From: Mustela lutreola | Taxonomy: Eukaryota; Chordata; Mammalia; Carnivora; Mustelidae | DNA: 64,000 nucleotides | Assembly: GCF_030435805.1 (NCBI RefSeq) | Contig: NC_081298.1 | Span: forward strand, 25,284,501 to 25,348,500 | Direction of reading: 5' to 3' | Shown here: positions 13,501 to 26,200 of the stretch, piece after piece | Position numbering within the stretch: position 1 is the stretch's first letter | Layout of the letters: each line of letters starts with the position of its first letter | Program-made: the position numbers and the translations under genes | Notes under the pieces: model-generated | Databases searched by the model: none | What the model was told of the DNA's origin: nothing | The model's input: only the letters and a program-made list of their open reading frames with translations

Positions 13501-16500
13501 TCTCAGGGTCCTGGGATCGAGGCCCACATCGGGCTCTCTGCTCAACAGGGAGACTGCTTCCTCCTACCCCTGCCTACTTCACTGCCTGCTTGTGATCCTT
13601 CTCTCTCTGTGTCAAATAAATAAATAAAATCTTTTTTTAAAAAATTATCCACCTTCATACGCTCTCACTGTTGGCACTTGGTGGACATTTTTCTGGGACT
13701 CTCTCTGGGACACAGGCTGACCTAGATCCTGCTTCTGTTTGCTCGACAGACCCCTTTGGATAGAGTCCCACTTCTGCTAGCAAGCACACTCGGTGCTGTG
13801 GGTCAACAGTCACGTGGGACCAAGCCTGAAACACTGAGTAATCCTTGACTGTCGGGTGTGTCCGTTGTCATCCTGGTTCACCATCCGCAAGAGCTGTGCT
13901 CCATTCCTACCCTCGGGTCCCCGCCCCTGGGGGTCTCCACCCCAGCTTTTGGTTGGTCCGCCCAGTGTCTGAATGTTTTAAAGGTTTTTAAATTAGTTGT
14001 CATCATTCAGAACTTGGTAGATTTTAAATATATATATGACTTCTCTTGGGAACCCAGAGACCCAACAATAGTGAGTCTGTTCCCACGTGGCTGGGGACAA
14101 CTCCCTCAGCCCTTGGATCTGAGTCCGAGATGGCCCCCATCTCCCTTGGCCTTTGAGTCTCTGTGGGGGGTGCTTAGGCTCCAATTTGTGTCTAAATTTA
14201 GTGTCTCGTTTTTGGAAAAAGTAGCCAAGGGTCCTGCCAGCCCTGGGGACCCAAGAGCTACAGTCTTGTGCCCTGGAGGCAAGATTAATTCAAAGGCACC
14301 AGGCTCCCCCTGCCCCCAAGTCTCCATCTCCGTCTCACCTCCTTGATCATCTGTGACCACTCACGTAAGGGGTGGGAGGGAAGGCCTCATCCAGCTGTTG
14401 GGAAACGCTCCCTCCTATGTGGGGTACTCATCATGGGGAGGTGGGCAGCAGGCTGAAGCATTTTCCCCCCTAGGTGGGAGCACTCACCTGGTGGGCTGGT
14501 GCACCTCTCCATTCCAGTCCAAGAAATACGGGACCGTGACCTTCAGGGCCTGCTGGAGAGGGGCTCTGCCGATTTCTGACACTGTGGGGCCAGAGCAGGA
14601 TAAGGTCAGGCTGTCCGCCAGGGCCACCAAGCAAAGCCACACGACCCTTCACCATCTGCCCCTCATCTTGGGCGGGGAGGGTACAGAGGCTGGAAGGGTC
14701 ACCCTGGCCCTTGGATGGGGACGGGGCGGGAGTAACAGCAGGGTTCCCGGGAGGCCATCACAGGGACATCACTCCCACTCGGCTTCTGCCTTTCCAAATC
14801 TTACTTGTCTGCCCCGCTCCTCAAACACAAGAGCATCCTTTGCTCTTTTGTGAGACTCTGATCCAATCCCATCTCTTCAGGAGCCTTCCCCAAGTCCCCA
14901 AGCAGAAGGAGCATTTCCCAGTAGAGGGGGGCAGAAGATGGGGGTGCTATTCTGAAGGCCAGAGTTTGAGGACTCTGGAGTCCCTCAGATCCTGGGTACC
15001 AATCCCAGCTCTGCTACTCACTACTGATGTGGCTGCTCTGTGCCTCAGTTTCCCCTTCTGTAAACTTCCAGTGATTTGATGGTGCCCATCCCATAGTGTC
15101 TCCTTAAAGCCTCAGGGCACAGTGGATGCTGGCTGTTACTGTCGCTATTTACTGTGTAATAATAACGACTGTCTCTTCTCTAGCTCCCCCTTTGGGCTAA
15201 GCACTGTTCTGAGAGATGTAGCTGCGACCCTGTGCCTGGTTTACCGAGAGGTGAAGACACCCGGCAAAGGTGAAGTTGGATAGGCGGAGGCGCCCCGCGC
15301 CTGAGCCCTGGACTTCCTCACACACCTGTGCTTCTAGGCGAGGGAGGTGCTAACTAAGCAATTTAACACGAGTGGAACGAAGACAAGGGGTGACGGGGTG
15401 GGAAGGAAGCACCAAATGAAGAGTCCAGAGCCCTGAACTTCACTAAGACTCACTATGGGAACCGGCGAGTCACTGCACCTCTCTGGGCCTTAGTTTGCTT
15501 AGAACCTGGAGCAGGGAGCCCGTGGTCTCTATGTTGTCGATAGCCCTCCCCAGCCTGGGCTTCTGTGGCTAAACCAAGACTCACACCCAAGCCCCTGGAC
15601 TCCACTGACAGTGCTCCCCTAACACAGGGCTTCAAGTCTAGGACTTGAGAGATGGGATTGGAAAAATGCTGTTGAAGAAGCCACCCAGCCCCACCTTAGA
15701 AAGAGGTGTGTGCGGCCTGGGCCTCCCGCTGGATTTCCACCAAGAACATAGGCAGGTGCACCTGGGATGGCTCGCTGGAGACAAAAGAGCCTCAGAGAGG
15801 ACGGACAGAGGGAGGCTGGCCAGCGGAAGGCAGAAGGCCTTGTGTCCCTGCCTGTCGCTTCCGTGAATGGCACCATGTGCCAGACATGGACTAACATGGG
15901 TCACTAACACGGGTCACTGACTCCCCTTCACTGCCTGCCTCTCTGCCCGGATACAAGGTCCTGGAGGCTGTGTGTGCGCCACAGGGATGCTGCTGCCTCA
16001 GTGCTCCGTGGCCTGGGCCACCAAAAGCCTCTTCTGCGGGCTGACTTGAGTGCCTCACCCTGTAATCTGAGTTTGATCCGGTCTTGGGGGAAGTGGCTTC
16101 TGATTTCTCACCCCTGACCCAACTTTGGTGGGATCCTGGTGGCAACCGGGGGAAGCTTTTGTCCCTCCCTGGATCTAAGTTTTCTCATCGTGCCTTCCTC
16201 CGGGGACTGGGCAGGTCTTAGAAGGAAGGATGGGGCAGTGTCATAGGATAGAGACCTTGCCCGAGGGGGCCCAGAGAAGGGCTGGTCTTCTCCCTGTGAC
16301 CCGACAGAGATCTAGGTCCGGGGCACTCCCTCCTGGCCTGTGCTAGACCCTTCCCCCATCATGCATGTGCACACACCAACCCTGCCGGGCACACACGCGT
16401 GGACACCCCCAGGGAATGTGGCCACACCCGTATACACACACCCAGACACATACCATGGCATGGTGGACATGGTTAGACCCCTCCCCGACACTCAAGGACA

Positions 16501-16960
16501 CACATGGGCACATCCCCATGAATTTGCACTTGTACCCAGACAACACGAGCAAGAGTAGTCAGTCAAACCAAGCCATGCCCACACCACAGAGACACGTGAG
16601 CACAACCACCCACGCACGCCAGCACAGGGGACGTGACCATGCTCCCATGCGGGCATTCACTTCGTGTTTGCCGAGTGGCACTTTGTCAGATCTTGTCTGG
16701 GGGCCAGGGACACAACAGCACATAAGATAAAATCCAGGTCCTCATGGGGCTTTTGGGGTCACGGACACACATACACATACACACACCCTTGAGGCCATAT
16801 CCATGCCCTCGCTCAGACACCCAGGGCACAGGCGAGCGGCATGTCTCTTACCGTAGCCCAGCACGGCCTTGTTGAGTCTGATCACGGTGCCCGGCAGGGA
16901 AGTGCCAACCACCGGCAGCAGCAGCGCTAGCAGCAGACCCAGCCCGTGCGCCCGAGCCAT
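625..16960 (-). CDS. BPIFB2: BPI fold-containing family B member 2 (14 of about 15 coding exons; 3' end off window)
   Basis: Exons from 5' to 3' on the minus strand: 16960-16852, 14581-14488, 12909-12805, 11916-11770, 10157-10097, 8602-8542, 4127-4036, 3791-3606, 3402-3349, 2786-2616, 2061-1994, 1813-1768, 1071-1008 and 701-625. All introns are GT-AG and the phases join without a break into 445 codons. The start ATG has a good context (GCC ATG G) and opens a signal peptide (MARAHGLGLLLALLLPVVG). The product is a secreted two-lobed BPI/LBP/PLUNC-superfamily protein expected to bind lipid. Cys137 (SISAC) and Cys174 (KLCLSVSN) match the conserved BPI-fold disulfide pair. Segments such as NLVQGLNVHLGTLIG, FDSALLLLQKAGALNLDITG and VARQFPEPMPV are near-identical to human BPIFB2 as I remember it. 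Human BPIFB2 is 458 aa, so about 13 codons (GYVV...-like) plus stop are missing; no match was found in bases 1-600. Head-to-head with SUN5. Confidence 0.95.
2125..2520 (+). mobile_element. L2 LINE fragment in BPIFB2 intron
   Basis: ACAAGGGCTCTGCCCTTGG-like text, a CTGAAAAAGGCC...AGCTGAGATGGAA stretch and GTGCAAAGGGCCTGTGGCAG are typical L2 3' sequence. It lies between the exons at 2616 and 2061. Confidence 0.55.
4536..4575 (+). repeat. (AC)20 microsatellite
   Basis: Uninterrupted CA dinucleotides, followed by a GTGCGCACGCGCACGC alternating purine-pyrimidine stretch that is Z-DNA-prone. It lies in a BPIFB2 intron. Confidence 0.98.
4839..5033 (-). mobile_element. CAN SINE (SINEC), antisense
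   Basis: A T-rich tail at left and a tRNA-like head (GAGCCACCCAGGTACC) at right. The target-site duplication GCTCARCATATT lies at 4827-4838 and 5034-5045, one mismatch. Confidence 0.92.
7032..7466 (+). mobile_element. 5'-truncated L1 3' end in BPIFB2 intron
   Basis: Contains the last codons of ORF2 (YAAIKRNEILPLAMTWMELE...) ending in a stop near 7180, followed by the 3' UTR and an A-rich tail. Flanking copies of AAGAAGAYRAGGCTG at about 7017-7031 and 7467-7481 are the target-site duplication. Length is about 435 bp. It lies antisense to BPIFB2 in the intron between the exons at 8542 and 4127. Confidence 0.88.
8302..8357 (+). repeat. Imperfect CA-rich microsatellite
   Basis: ACACAC interrupted by AGACAC and CTTGCACA units. 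A similar short ACAG/ACAC tract lies at 1158-1203. Confidence 0.9.
9784..9994 (+). mobile_element. CAN SINE (SINEC)
   Basis: Head GGGCACCTGGGTGGCTCAGT, pyrimidine-rich 3' part and AAATAAATAAATTAGATC tail. It sits in the BPIFB2 intron upstream of the exon at 8542-8602. Confidence 0.88.
10655..10985 (-). mobile_element. L1 3' fragment, antisense
   Basis: The complement of the late ORF2/3' UTR region, recognisable from GAGTGAAATCATATAC, CTGACTGATTTATCTC and TATGGCTGAGTAAATTTCCATTG followed by a GT run. It contains a (TC)n stretch near 10722-10740. It lies in the BPIFB2 intron between the exons at 11770 and 10157, in the same orientation as BPIFB2. Confidence 0.75.
13449..13643 (+). mobile_element. 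CAN SINE (SINEC)
   Basis: Full length, from GGCGCCTGGATGGCTCAG to AAATAAATAAATAAAATC plus tail. Short ATCCACC/CTCCACC-like flanks suggest a decayed target-site duplication. Confidence 0.9.
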
Positions 16961-18935
16961 GGCTGTCCTGGCTACTGTCCCCTGAGATCTGTGGGCTGGG
17001 GTGGGGACAATATCAGAGAGCTTATCCACGACGTGCCCCCACTCCAGGCTGCTTGAACCCCACCCCCACTTGGAGGTCGCAATGCCTGCATGGTGATACC
17101 AGCCCTGTCTGAGAACCCCCACGTCAGTGCCACGTCTCTGCATCAAGAAAGATCGCCCACCCTGCCTGCTTCCTCAGGAACCCCAGGGAGATTCGGTCTG
17201 GAAGTGAGACCCGAGACTCAGAGAAGATGGGACCTTGCCTGAGGCCACAGAGCAAACTAGAGCCAGCTGTAGGATGAGGTTCCTGGGGAGGTAGGCTGAG
17301 AGCCGCTTCCTGCCCTGAGGAGAGAGCCCAGGCCCACCACCCCAAGGCCTGGGGCTATGTTTCCTGATGCCGGGGGCCCAGCCCATGTGACAGCCCCTCC
17401 TAGTGTCCCCGTGGTTCAAACCCACCCAGAGGAGGACCCAGGGGAGCTCTGATCTTCGTCTCATCCTATACCAGGTGAGGAATGTCCTAAAAGCGGACCT
17501 CTGCCTCCCCTCCCCCCCAACCCTTCCAACCCAGCCCAGCCTGGTAGGCAGGTCTGCGTCTGACTCAGGTGTGAGGGCCCAGTGCTGAGATGGGCTAGTG
17601 GAGGCCCAGCAAAGTGGCACTTGCCCAAAGTCCTCAAATAAGACCAGGAATGGACCCTTCTGTAGAAGGCGGTCTTAAGTAGTATTCCCATTGAACAGAT
17701 GGGGAAGTCGAGGCTCCTTCCTGGAGGAGTGCCAGCCACATCCCCATTCCTACCTCAGGTGGTTTCCTGGGACAGGTGGATTCTCAGCCCCAGCCAAGGC
17801 CTCCTGAGCCCCCTGGCAGGTGCGTAAGCTGCTTTATGAAGCTCCTGGGTGTGCAGGACCCGCTGCAAAGGGACCCAGGGAGGGGCGGGTTTGCTTGTGG
17901 TTGCGAGTGTTTTCCCTGCAAACATGGCCTTTGTCAAAATGTTTCATCCTTATATGTGTGATGGGCCTGCCACGTAACCAGACTGCTGCCAACGGCTACA
18001 AGACCCTGGGGATGGGCCACTCTGGGGCCTCCTAGGCCAGGAGATCTGCGGAAAGAGGCCTGCTCTTTGGGGGTCCCCCTCATCACCCCAACCAGGCCTG
18101 GCCTGGCTCCAGAGGACATGGCTGCCCCAGGCCAGGGGGCTAACTCACTAACCTCTCCAGCCTGGTGCCTCTAAGCAGTCAGAAACGTGACCCTTTTAGG
18201 AGGAACAGGAGGCTAACTGAGCCCTAGTCCCAGCCACTGACTGAGCCCTGCCCCTGGTCACACACTGAGCCCTGACTCAAAGGGCAACAGACGAGAGGGT
18301 TGTCTATGTGTTTGTGCATTTACTGTGCACAGAAAGGAATAGCGTAATGGCAGGGAGAGCCCGTCTGTCCCTCTGCATGGCTCAGCTGGAGCATAGGCAC
18401 AAAGGGACTTGGAGCCTTCCCCCCCTTCCAGAGCACTTCATGGCTCCCACCGACTCCATATAGCCCCTACGCCAGGCCCAGAGGCCACGCCCATCCTGTG
18501 TTGGATCCCCACTAGGGTCCACAGAACTGCCAGGGACCACAGACACCAGCAAGCCCTCCCCTCAGAGCACGGAGCCCCCCTGCCCAGTGCTCCTTCACAC
18601 CCTACTCCTGGCCTCCTGGCCCTCCCCGTGGCTGGGGCAAACAGCAGGCTCAGTGGGAAAGAGCACAAATATTGACCAAAGCCACTCTTGGTATTTGCTC
18701 TTGGCATGAATACTTCCTCTTCCTCGACATATCCAGTGTGGGGCGCAGTGACTGACAGCCCGCGGACACAAAGAAGGGAGATTCTCAGCCCCTTCGCCCT
18801 ACAGCAGTGGCCAGCATGGTTGGGTGAGCGCCTAAGACATGCAAGGCTCTCCACCAGCCCCCAGGACAGGAGTGGTGCTGTTCACCTCTAGAGCCAGTGC
18901 CTGGAACACACCAGATGCTCAGTGAGTATCTGTTG

Positions 18936-18962
18936 AATGAATGGATGAATGAATGAATGAAC
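18936..18962 (+). repeat. (GAAT)n short tandem repeat at a MIR tail
   Basis: TGAATGAATGGATGAATGAATGAATGAAC follows a MIR 3' end (GATGCTCAGTGAGTATCTGT), the usual place for such a tail. Confidence 0.85.
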
Positions 18963-19032
18963 AACTGAAAGGCCCTTGTACCAATTCTGGGGGCAGCATT
19001 TCAGGGCTTCCCCTTCACTGAAGATTCTCAGA

Positions 19033-19500
19033 GGTACCATATGAGTTTCCTATTGCTGCTATAACAAATTGCTACAAACGCAGTGACTTAAAACACAAAC
19101 TTATTATCTTATATTTCTGGAAGTCAGAAGTCCAGCATGGATGTGGCTTAGCGGAAATCAAGGTATTGGCAGGACTTTGTTCCTTTCTGAAACTCTAAGG
19201 GAGGATTTGCTTCCCTGCCTTTTCCAGCTGCCGGAGGCTGCTTTCACGGGCTGCCTTAAGGCCTCATCACCTTCAAACCAGCAAGTTGGGGCTGAGGGTT
19301 CCTCATGCTTCCATCCATGTCCCTTCTGCCTCCCTCTTCCATTTACAGACCCTTCTGGGATAAGCCAGAATATTCTTCTATCTCAAGATCAGCTGATTAG
19401 CGACCTTAATCCCATCTGCAAGCCCCAGATCATCTTTGTTCTGTAACCTAACACAGTTCCACGTTCAGGTTCTAGTATGCAGGCCTTCCTGAGGGGCAAA
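19033..19500 (-). mobile_element. Old MaLR-type (MLT1/MST-like) solitary LTR fossil, antisense
   Basis: TTTCCTATTGCTGCTATAAC, then TTCTGGAAGTCAGAAGTCC and a later AATCAAGGTATTGGCAGG, is the complement of mammalian MaLR LTR sequence. It is old, pre-dating carnivores, and broken. No internal viral genes are present. Confidence 0.6.
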
Positions 19501-20205
19501 TCTTTGCCTTGTAGGCTAAGTTGGCCCACAGCAACTTAGCCTACAATTTCAGCAACTGCCACCCAGGGGCAAAAGGAGTTCCTTTTAGCTTCACAATCCA
19601 AATAAACTCTCCATCGGCAGGGCTGACGGAAAAAAAACATAGCCAGACATTTCCACCCTGTTGTGCTTTTATTTGTCTCCAGGAAATGCAGAATTTTATT
19701 AAAATAACAGCATATGCAATATTCTGTGTTCTGCGAAATGTTCAGCAGTGAGCAGACCCACATATAAGATGCCTTGAAGCATAGCCTAAGCAGGTGGCAA
19801 GTCTGGGAAGCTTGGAGCAGGGAAGGAGCTGGGGGGTGAGGGGCACAAAGAAAGCCTGGTCTGGGTATTGGAGCCTCCGCTCTGCTCCTGCCCAGCTGCT
19901 GAGATCCTGGCATGACCCTTCCTGGCCTGGGGCCTCATCTTAAAAAGTGGAAAGTGGGTCAGAATGGGTTGGCCAAGGAGGAGTTCCGGAACCAAGCTAA
20001 GAGCTAAGAGACAGAGCTCTCTCCCCCATCCCCCGCCCCCTGCTCTGAGGTCACAATGCCCACAGCTCCACCTGACCCAGCGAGACCCCTTGCGGCCCCT
20101 GCCAGGGAACACTAGGAGCTGGCGGCAGCGGCAGCCACTTCTCCCTTGCCAACTCCCCCAGAGCCCCAGTACCATTCCCCCTCGATTTCCTAGAGAAGAA
20201 AATTG

Positions 20206-23200
20206 ATGCCACGGTCCTCAAGGAGCCCCGTGGACCTGTGTGACCTGCCGGAGGATGTTGTCCGGCCCAGGAGGTGAGGACGGCAGCCCCCTCCCTCCTC
20301 GGTTCTTTGCAGTTTACCAAATGCTGGCCCTCGGCCCTCTCCCTGGAGATGAGCAGGCATGACTGACGGCCTTCACAGAGGCAGCAGCCAAGGTCAGGAA
20401 GGTTTGGTGGTTGCTTTCCTAAAATCTCCCCGCCAAGGGAGTGGAGGGGCAGTCATCCCTTCAACACGTGCTTATTGAGCACCTATTGTATGCGGGCACT
20501 GGGCAGGGTGCCGGGGACATGGGCTGCACCAGCCCCCACAGAGGTCCCAGGTTAGCGAGGGAGACGGCGGGTAGGTGGTGAAATGCTCACCTCTGCCTAT
20601 CGCTGGGGCCCCCAGAAGGGGGCGTGTATATTCCAAAGGGTATGGAAAACAATCCCCTGCGTGAAGGGGAGAACTTACTAGAACTTCAGTGTGTATATTT
20701 TCAGCGCATCCTCTTTTAATTTCTATTACTTAGGAATATATGAACAGATTTGCACTTTTGAAAGAGTAAATCATATTTATGTGGTAATATATATATAAAA
20801 TCTCTTTTATTTATTTATTTATTTATTTATTTGACAGAGAGAGAATGAGATCACAAGTAGGCAGAGAGGCAGGCAGAGAGAGAGGGGGAAGCAGGATCCC
20901 CGCTGAGCAGAGAGCCTGATACAGGGCTCGATCCCAGAACCCTGAGATCATGACCTGAGCCAAAGGGCGAGCCACCCAGGTGCCTGTGTATATATCATTT
21001 CTTAAGAAATAAACATAAATACATTGGAAGAGGGTGTAATAATAAATGTTCAGAGACCATTGTCTTAAGAAATTAAAAAAATGTGTTATCTCACACACCA
21101 AGAGTTCCCACGAGGTGGGTCGCTCCAGAGCACGTCAACTCCACGTGTCTGCAGTGTCCCCGAGACCCAGGTCCCCACTATCATTTCGCTCTCCCTGTTG
21201 GCCTCCCCACTGTGACAGCTCCAGCGGCCCAGAGAAGCCTGGCTGTCTAGGTACAAAGAGAACGGGACTTGCTTCGCGTGGGTCTCATTTTAACAACAAG
21301 AAAGCCTTTTCCGCAAGTGTCAGACCCCTATACCCAAGCCCAGCCCACCCCTCACCCCTGCAGACCTCCCCCCCGCCCCCGACCCAATAAGCAGCAAGGC
21401 GCTGGGGGTAGGTTTAGAGCAGGCTTAGAGCAATTAGGATTATCGAAACTCACACAGGGTAGGAGGGGGACAAGGGGCCAAAATCAGCCTCCTGCCAGCG
21501 AGGGGAGGGATTGGCTTTTGGGTGATAACCACTGGTGACTACCACACCAGAGTCCTCCTGCTGGGAGACCGAGCAGGTCTCAAAAGTCTCAAAAGAGACT
21601 TGGGTTTGGGGTCGGTCAGACTTGGTTGTGTTCCTGATTCACAGGTTGGGGGTCTCGGGCAAACTTCTCTGCACCTCATTCTCTCAATCTGGAACAGGGG
21701 GGCACCACGTTTCTTTAAAATTATAAAATGCGATTGTGAATCTTGTCATCCCCAGGGTCGCCCCAAGAGGCCGGAACACCTGCCGGGTAACAGAGGACAA
21801 TTTGTCGAACCTGAACCAGAGTGAGCAGGGAGGGGAGGGGGAGCCCCGGGGTCTTTGTGAGGAGCAAGGAGGCTCAGATACGTCCAGATGGGAACCCCGG
21901 GGTCACTCAGCGAGGGGCAGGGTGGGGAGCAGGGATGTCTGCCCCCAGCTCAGGGTGCTCCTCTGGTGTCTGCAAGGCACAGGGTCCCCAAGGCTGGCCC
22001 TGATATGACAGCCCCTGTGCTCTCTGCAGGTGATGCCTTCGTGTTGCCCATTCGCCTCAGTGTCCCAGCCCCGGGCCTAACCCAGTGCCTGCTGGCCTGT
22101 GTGTGTATGTATATACTGAGAACCGCCCTGACCTTCAGCGTGGGCCAGAGAAAAGGGTCCAGCCACAGGTTGGCTGACCTGGGGAAGTAAGGCCTCCGCT
22201 TGGCTGCCGGGGAGGGAGGGAACTCTGAAAGTGTCAGGAGTGTCATTCCAGCCAGGATCTCTTTGGTGGCTGGAGAGAGGGTGTCGGAGGGAGACATGCC
22301 GTTTAGAGGTAGAGCTGTCGGGCGCTCCCCTACTCAACCACCTGCCCGGGCCCTGGACCAGGAGGCCATGGGTGACGTCATGGGAATGGTCTGATGTGAT
22401 GCACCCTCACTTCTGGAACATGGTCTGAGCACACCCCAAAGTTCGGCCACCTGCCCCTCCACTTACTCATCACCCAGTCATTTCTCGGAACATCTGTTGT
22501 AATAGCCGTGCACCCCGTTAGCTCAGCCAGCCAGCCATTCAATGAGTCAACCATCAGGTCCTCCCCAACCTTTATCTGCTAATATTCATACCCACCCAGT
22601 CGTCCACCTGTCCATCCTTCTAGCTAGCCTTCCATCAACTCATCTGTCTTCCTACTCAGCCAACTTCCAAGCTGTTGTCTCACCATTCTTCTGTCCGTTC
22701 ATGTGTCTTCCCACCTACTTATCTATTCTGAACCCCAACTTTCTATCCAGTTCCATGCTGGGCAATGCAGGGCCCCCAGGGATAAACCAGACAGGGACCC
22801 TGCCCTTGAGAAGCTCCCAGTGTCTGGGAATGGGCAGAGGCACACCCCAGACTTCTTGTGCTCCGGAGTCACTGTGAGGTAGCCATTAACTGCCAGTCAC
22901 AAGCCGGGCTCACCTCTAGGACCTGTCCTCCCTCAGAGCTGGTGCTGACCCATAAGCAGAGCAGGGTTACCCTGGGCTCGATTAGAAAATTGGGAGGGTC
23001 TCCCAGCAAGAGGGCCTCGCCCCCTGCAAGGCTTTGTAGAGTAAGAACAAGGGTGCAGCTGCTCATGGCTCTCCTGCCTCCTCCGCAGCCTGGATCACCT
23101 GTCTGGCCTGCTTCCTGAGGACTCAGGCTCACCAGATTCTGTTTAATACCTGCAGGTGGGCACGGGCAGGCGAGGGGAGGGGAGGCTGGCAGGGGAGGTT

Positions 23201-26200
23201 GGGGAGTGGGGAGCTGGCAGGGGGAGGCTGGCAGGGGGAGGCTGGAGAGGGGGAAGCTGATGGGGCTGGGAACCATGGCAGCCCCCTCACTGGTTTGAAC
23301 CTCCTCTTGATCACCAGACCACAGAAGACATCCCAAACCTGGCTTTTATTATATCCCCTCTCTTCAGAAAGTGACTCCCTCCTTTGCCTGCAGCCTTCCA
23401 GAATCCTTCCCCATGCTTCCTTTTTGAGCTGCCTCATTATGCATCTTGCTGTGGACCCACTGGGCCAGCAAGGTTAGGGTTCTTACCCCCTGAACCTGCT
23501 ATTCCTGTTTCTGCCCCAGTACCTTGACACATGCTGTTTTTCCTGCTTGGAATGCAGGTCCCATCCTTTCCCTTCACCTTTCTGGTCCATGCAAACTCCT
23601 CCAAATTCCTGTAGAGCTTTCCACATCATTCATTCACTTAGAGTTTGCATTCCAAACATCTTAATGTCTATTCTGAACCCAGCCTTGACTCTCACCACTC
23701 CTGAGCTCCCAATCAGAGGAAGACAGACAGAAACCCAAATCAGTGGTAAGAGGAGGAGGTCAGTGTTGACTCTGGAGGTCACAGAAGGAGGGGATGTTCA
23801 TTTGTGCTGAACTCTGAAGGACGTGGTCACCAGGACAGAAAGAAAGGGACAGACAGTTCGCCGATAGAGAAAGGGTGTGAAGAGGATGTGGGTGACCACT
23901 GTCAGTGGATCTCTGATGGCCCCAAATACTGGGTAAGAGCTTTCTTTCCCCTGTGATGCTGCGTAGCCCCAGGACTCAGCCAGCGTCTTGGAGGGGGTGT
24001 CTAACTGCCCAGGGTGGGTCCTGCCCTGCCAGGTAGGAAAAGGGCAAAGGCCAGGCCAAGAATTGCTAGCCTGTGCAAAGCCCTTCTTCACATTGACTGC
24101 TGATTCTGTCTTCCAGATGCAAGCTGTTCTTCCAGAAGCTCATGGAAAAGACAGGTGTTCTGGTCCTCTGTGCTTTTGGTACGTTTCCAGGGCCCTGCCC
24201 CAGGTGGAGGTATCCCTGAGCTCTTGCCCAACCTGGGGAGGGAAAGAGTGAAGGCTCTGACACTGACTATGTCATCCTGGGCAAGACAGTGACCCTCTAG
24301 GAGCCTCAGTTTCCCCATCTGTCTAATGAGTGTTGCTGTGAGGAGTAAATTAACTGATGACCAAGGAAATTTTTGGAAAACTAAGAAAAGCCTTGAAAAC
24401 TGTAAAGTTCTCCCCCAACCATGACATGATAATTATTACCCACTTCTGAGTTTTCTGTGGCTCCTTCCAGCCACTGCTATCACCTCCCACATCATGGCTT
24501 TACTTTCCCAAGCAAAGGGATCTCCTCTCTCCACTCAACCATATTGGCCCAGGGACTCGGGGTTGGGGGATGGGTGTGGATTTCCTAGGAAATTAGAAAT
24601 TCCTAGGAAACTTAACCTAACAAATAACATTTTTTTAAATAACAGCTTTATTGAGATATAATTTGCATACCATAAAGATCACCATTTTTCATGTGTCTAA
24701 TTCACTGGTTTTTAGTATATTCACAAAGTCCTACAGCCATCACCACTATCAAATTCCAGTATTTTCACTACCTCCAAGAAGACTTATTCCTCAGTCCCTA
24801 TCCATCATTTCCCATTCCCCCTCACCCCAGACCTAGACAACCAATCACTAATCTACTTTCTGTCTCTATGGATTTGCCTATTCTGGGCATTTCATATAAA
24901 TAGAATCATACGATACTATGGGGTCTTGGTGGTTTCTTTCACTTGTTGTTGTGTTCTCAAGGTTCATCCATGATGTAGCATGGCTCAGCATTTGACCCTT
25001 CTTTATTACTGAAAATATTCCATGTATGGATATGCCACATTTTGTTTGCCCATCTACTGTTTGATAGATAATACAATTCTTTCCGCTTTTTGACCACCAT
25101 TAATAATGTTCCCGTGAGTGTTCCAGTAAAATGTTTGTGTGGATATGTGTTTTAAATTCTCTTGGATATATATTTAGAAGCAGAATTGCTGAGTTATGCA
25201 GCAAGTCTCTACTTAACTATCTGAGGAATTGCCAAACTTTTTTCCAAAGTAGCTGCACCATTTTACATTCCCACCAGCATGTATAAGGGTCCAATTTCTT
25301 CACATCCTCACCAACACTGGTTATTATCTGTCTTTTAGTTTAGCCATCTGAGGGTGGCAGTGGGTATCTCATTGTGGTTTTTAGTTCATTTCCCTAAAGA
25401 TGTTGAGCATCTTTTCAGGTGCGTATTGGTCATTTGTAGATCTTCTTTGGAGAAATGTCTATTCAGATCTTGGCCCATTTTTAAATTGGTTTGTCTTTTT
25501 ATTATTGACTTGTAAGAGTTTCTTATATAGTCTGGATGCAAGTCCCTTATCAGATATACAATTTGCAAGTATTTTCTCCCATTCTGTGGGTTGTCTTTTC
25601 ACTTTCTTGATGAGTGTCCTTTGTGACACAAATTTTTTAATTTTTAAAAAAGATTTTATTTATTTATTTGAGAGAGAGAGTGAGCAAGAGAGAGAGAAAG
25701 CGTGCACAAACTAAGGAAGAGGCAGAGAAAGAGGGAGAATCAGAATCCCTGCTGAGCAAGGAGCCTGTTGAGGGGTTCAATCCCAGCACCCGGGGATCAT
25801 GATGTGAGCCGAAGGCAGGTGCCTAACTGAGCCACCCGGGCACCCCAAATTTTAAAATGTTGATGAAGTCCAATTTATCTATATTTTCTTTTGTTATATA
25901 TGTGCTTTAATGTCAGATGCAAGAAACTATCGCCTAACTTAAAGTTATAAAGAATTACTACCACTTTTTCTTCCAAGATTTGTATAGTTTTAGCCCTTAC
26001 TTTTAGATCTATGATCCATTTTTGAGCTAATTTTTGCATATGGTGTGAGGTAAGGATCCAACTCCATTCTTTTGAATGTAGATATCCAGTTGTTCAATTT
26101 ATTGAAAAGACTATTTTTTCCTTATTGAATTGTCTGGCACCCTTATTGAAAATTAATTGATCATAAATGTGAGGGTTTATTTCTGGACTGTTAATTTTAT

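Larger units (their letters stand above)
16961..20205. other. Divergent BPIFB2-SUN5 intergenic/promoter interval
   Basis: About 3.2 kb lies between the BPIFB2 start codon (minus strand) and the SUN5 start codon (plus strand). It should hold both 5' untranslated regions and promoters, unless far noncoding exons exist. I could not place a transcription start or a TATA box with confidence. It contains a MIR tail with a GAAT repeat near 18.9 kb and an old MaLR LTR fossil at 19.03-19.50 kb. The rest appears unique. BPIFB2 is known from airway/oral epithelium and SUN5 from testis, so a shared bidirectional promoter is not expected. Confidence 0.5.

Noticed and set aside
16365-16470. CA-rich stretch as a microsatellite
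   Set aside because: The CACA words are too interrupted to call a tandem repeat.
20046-20105. ATG at 20056 (MPTAPPDPA...) as SUN5 start
   Set aside because: That frame stops before the exon 1 donor. The ATG at 20206 gives MPRSSRSP, follows an in-frame stop and ends in phase with exon 2.
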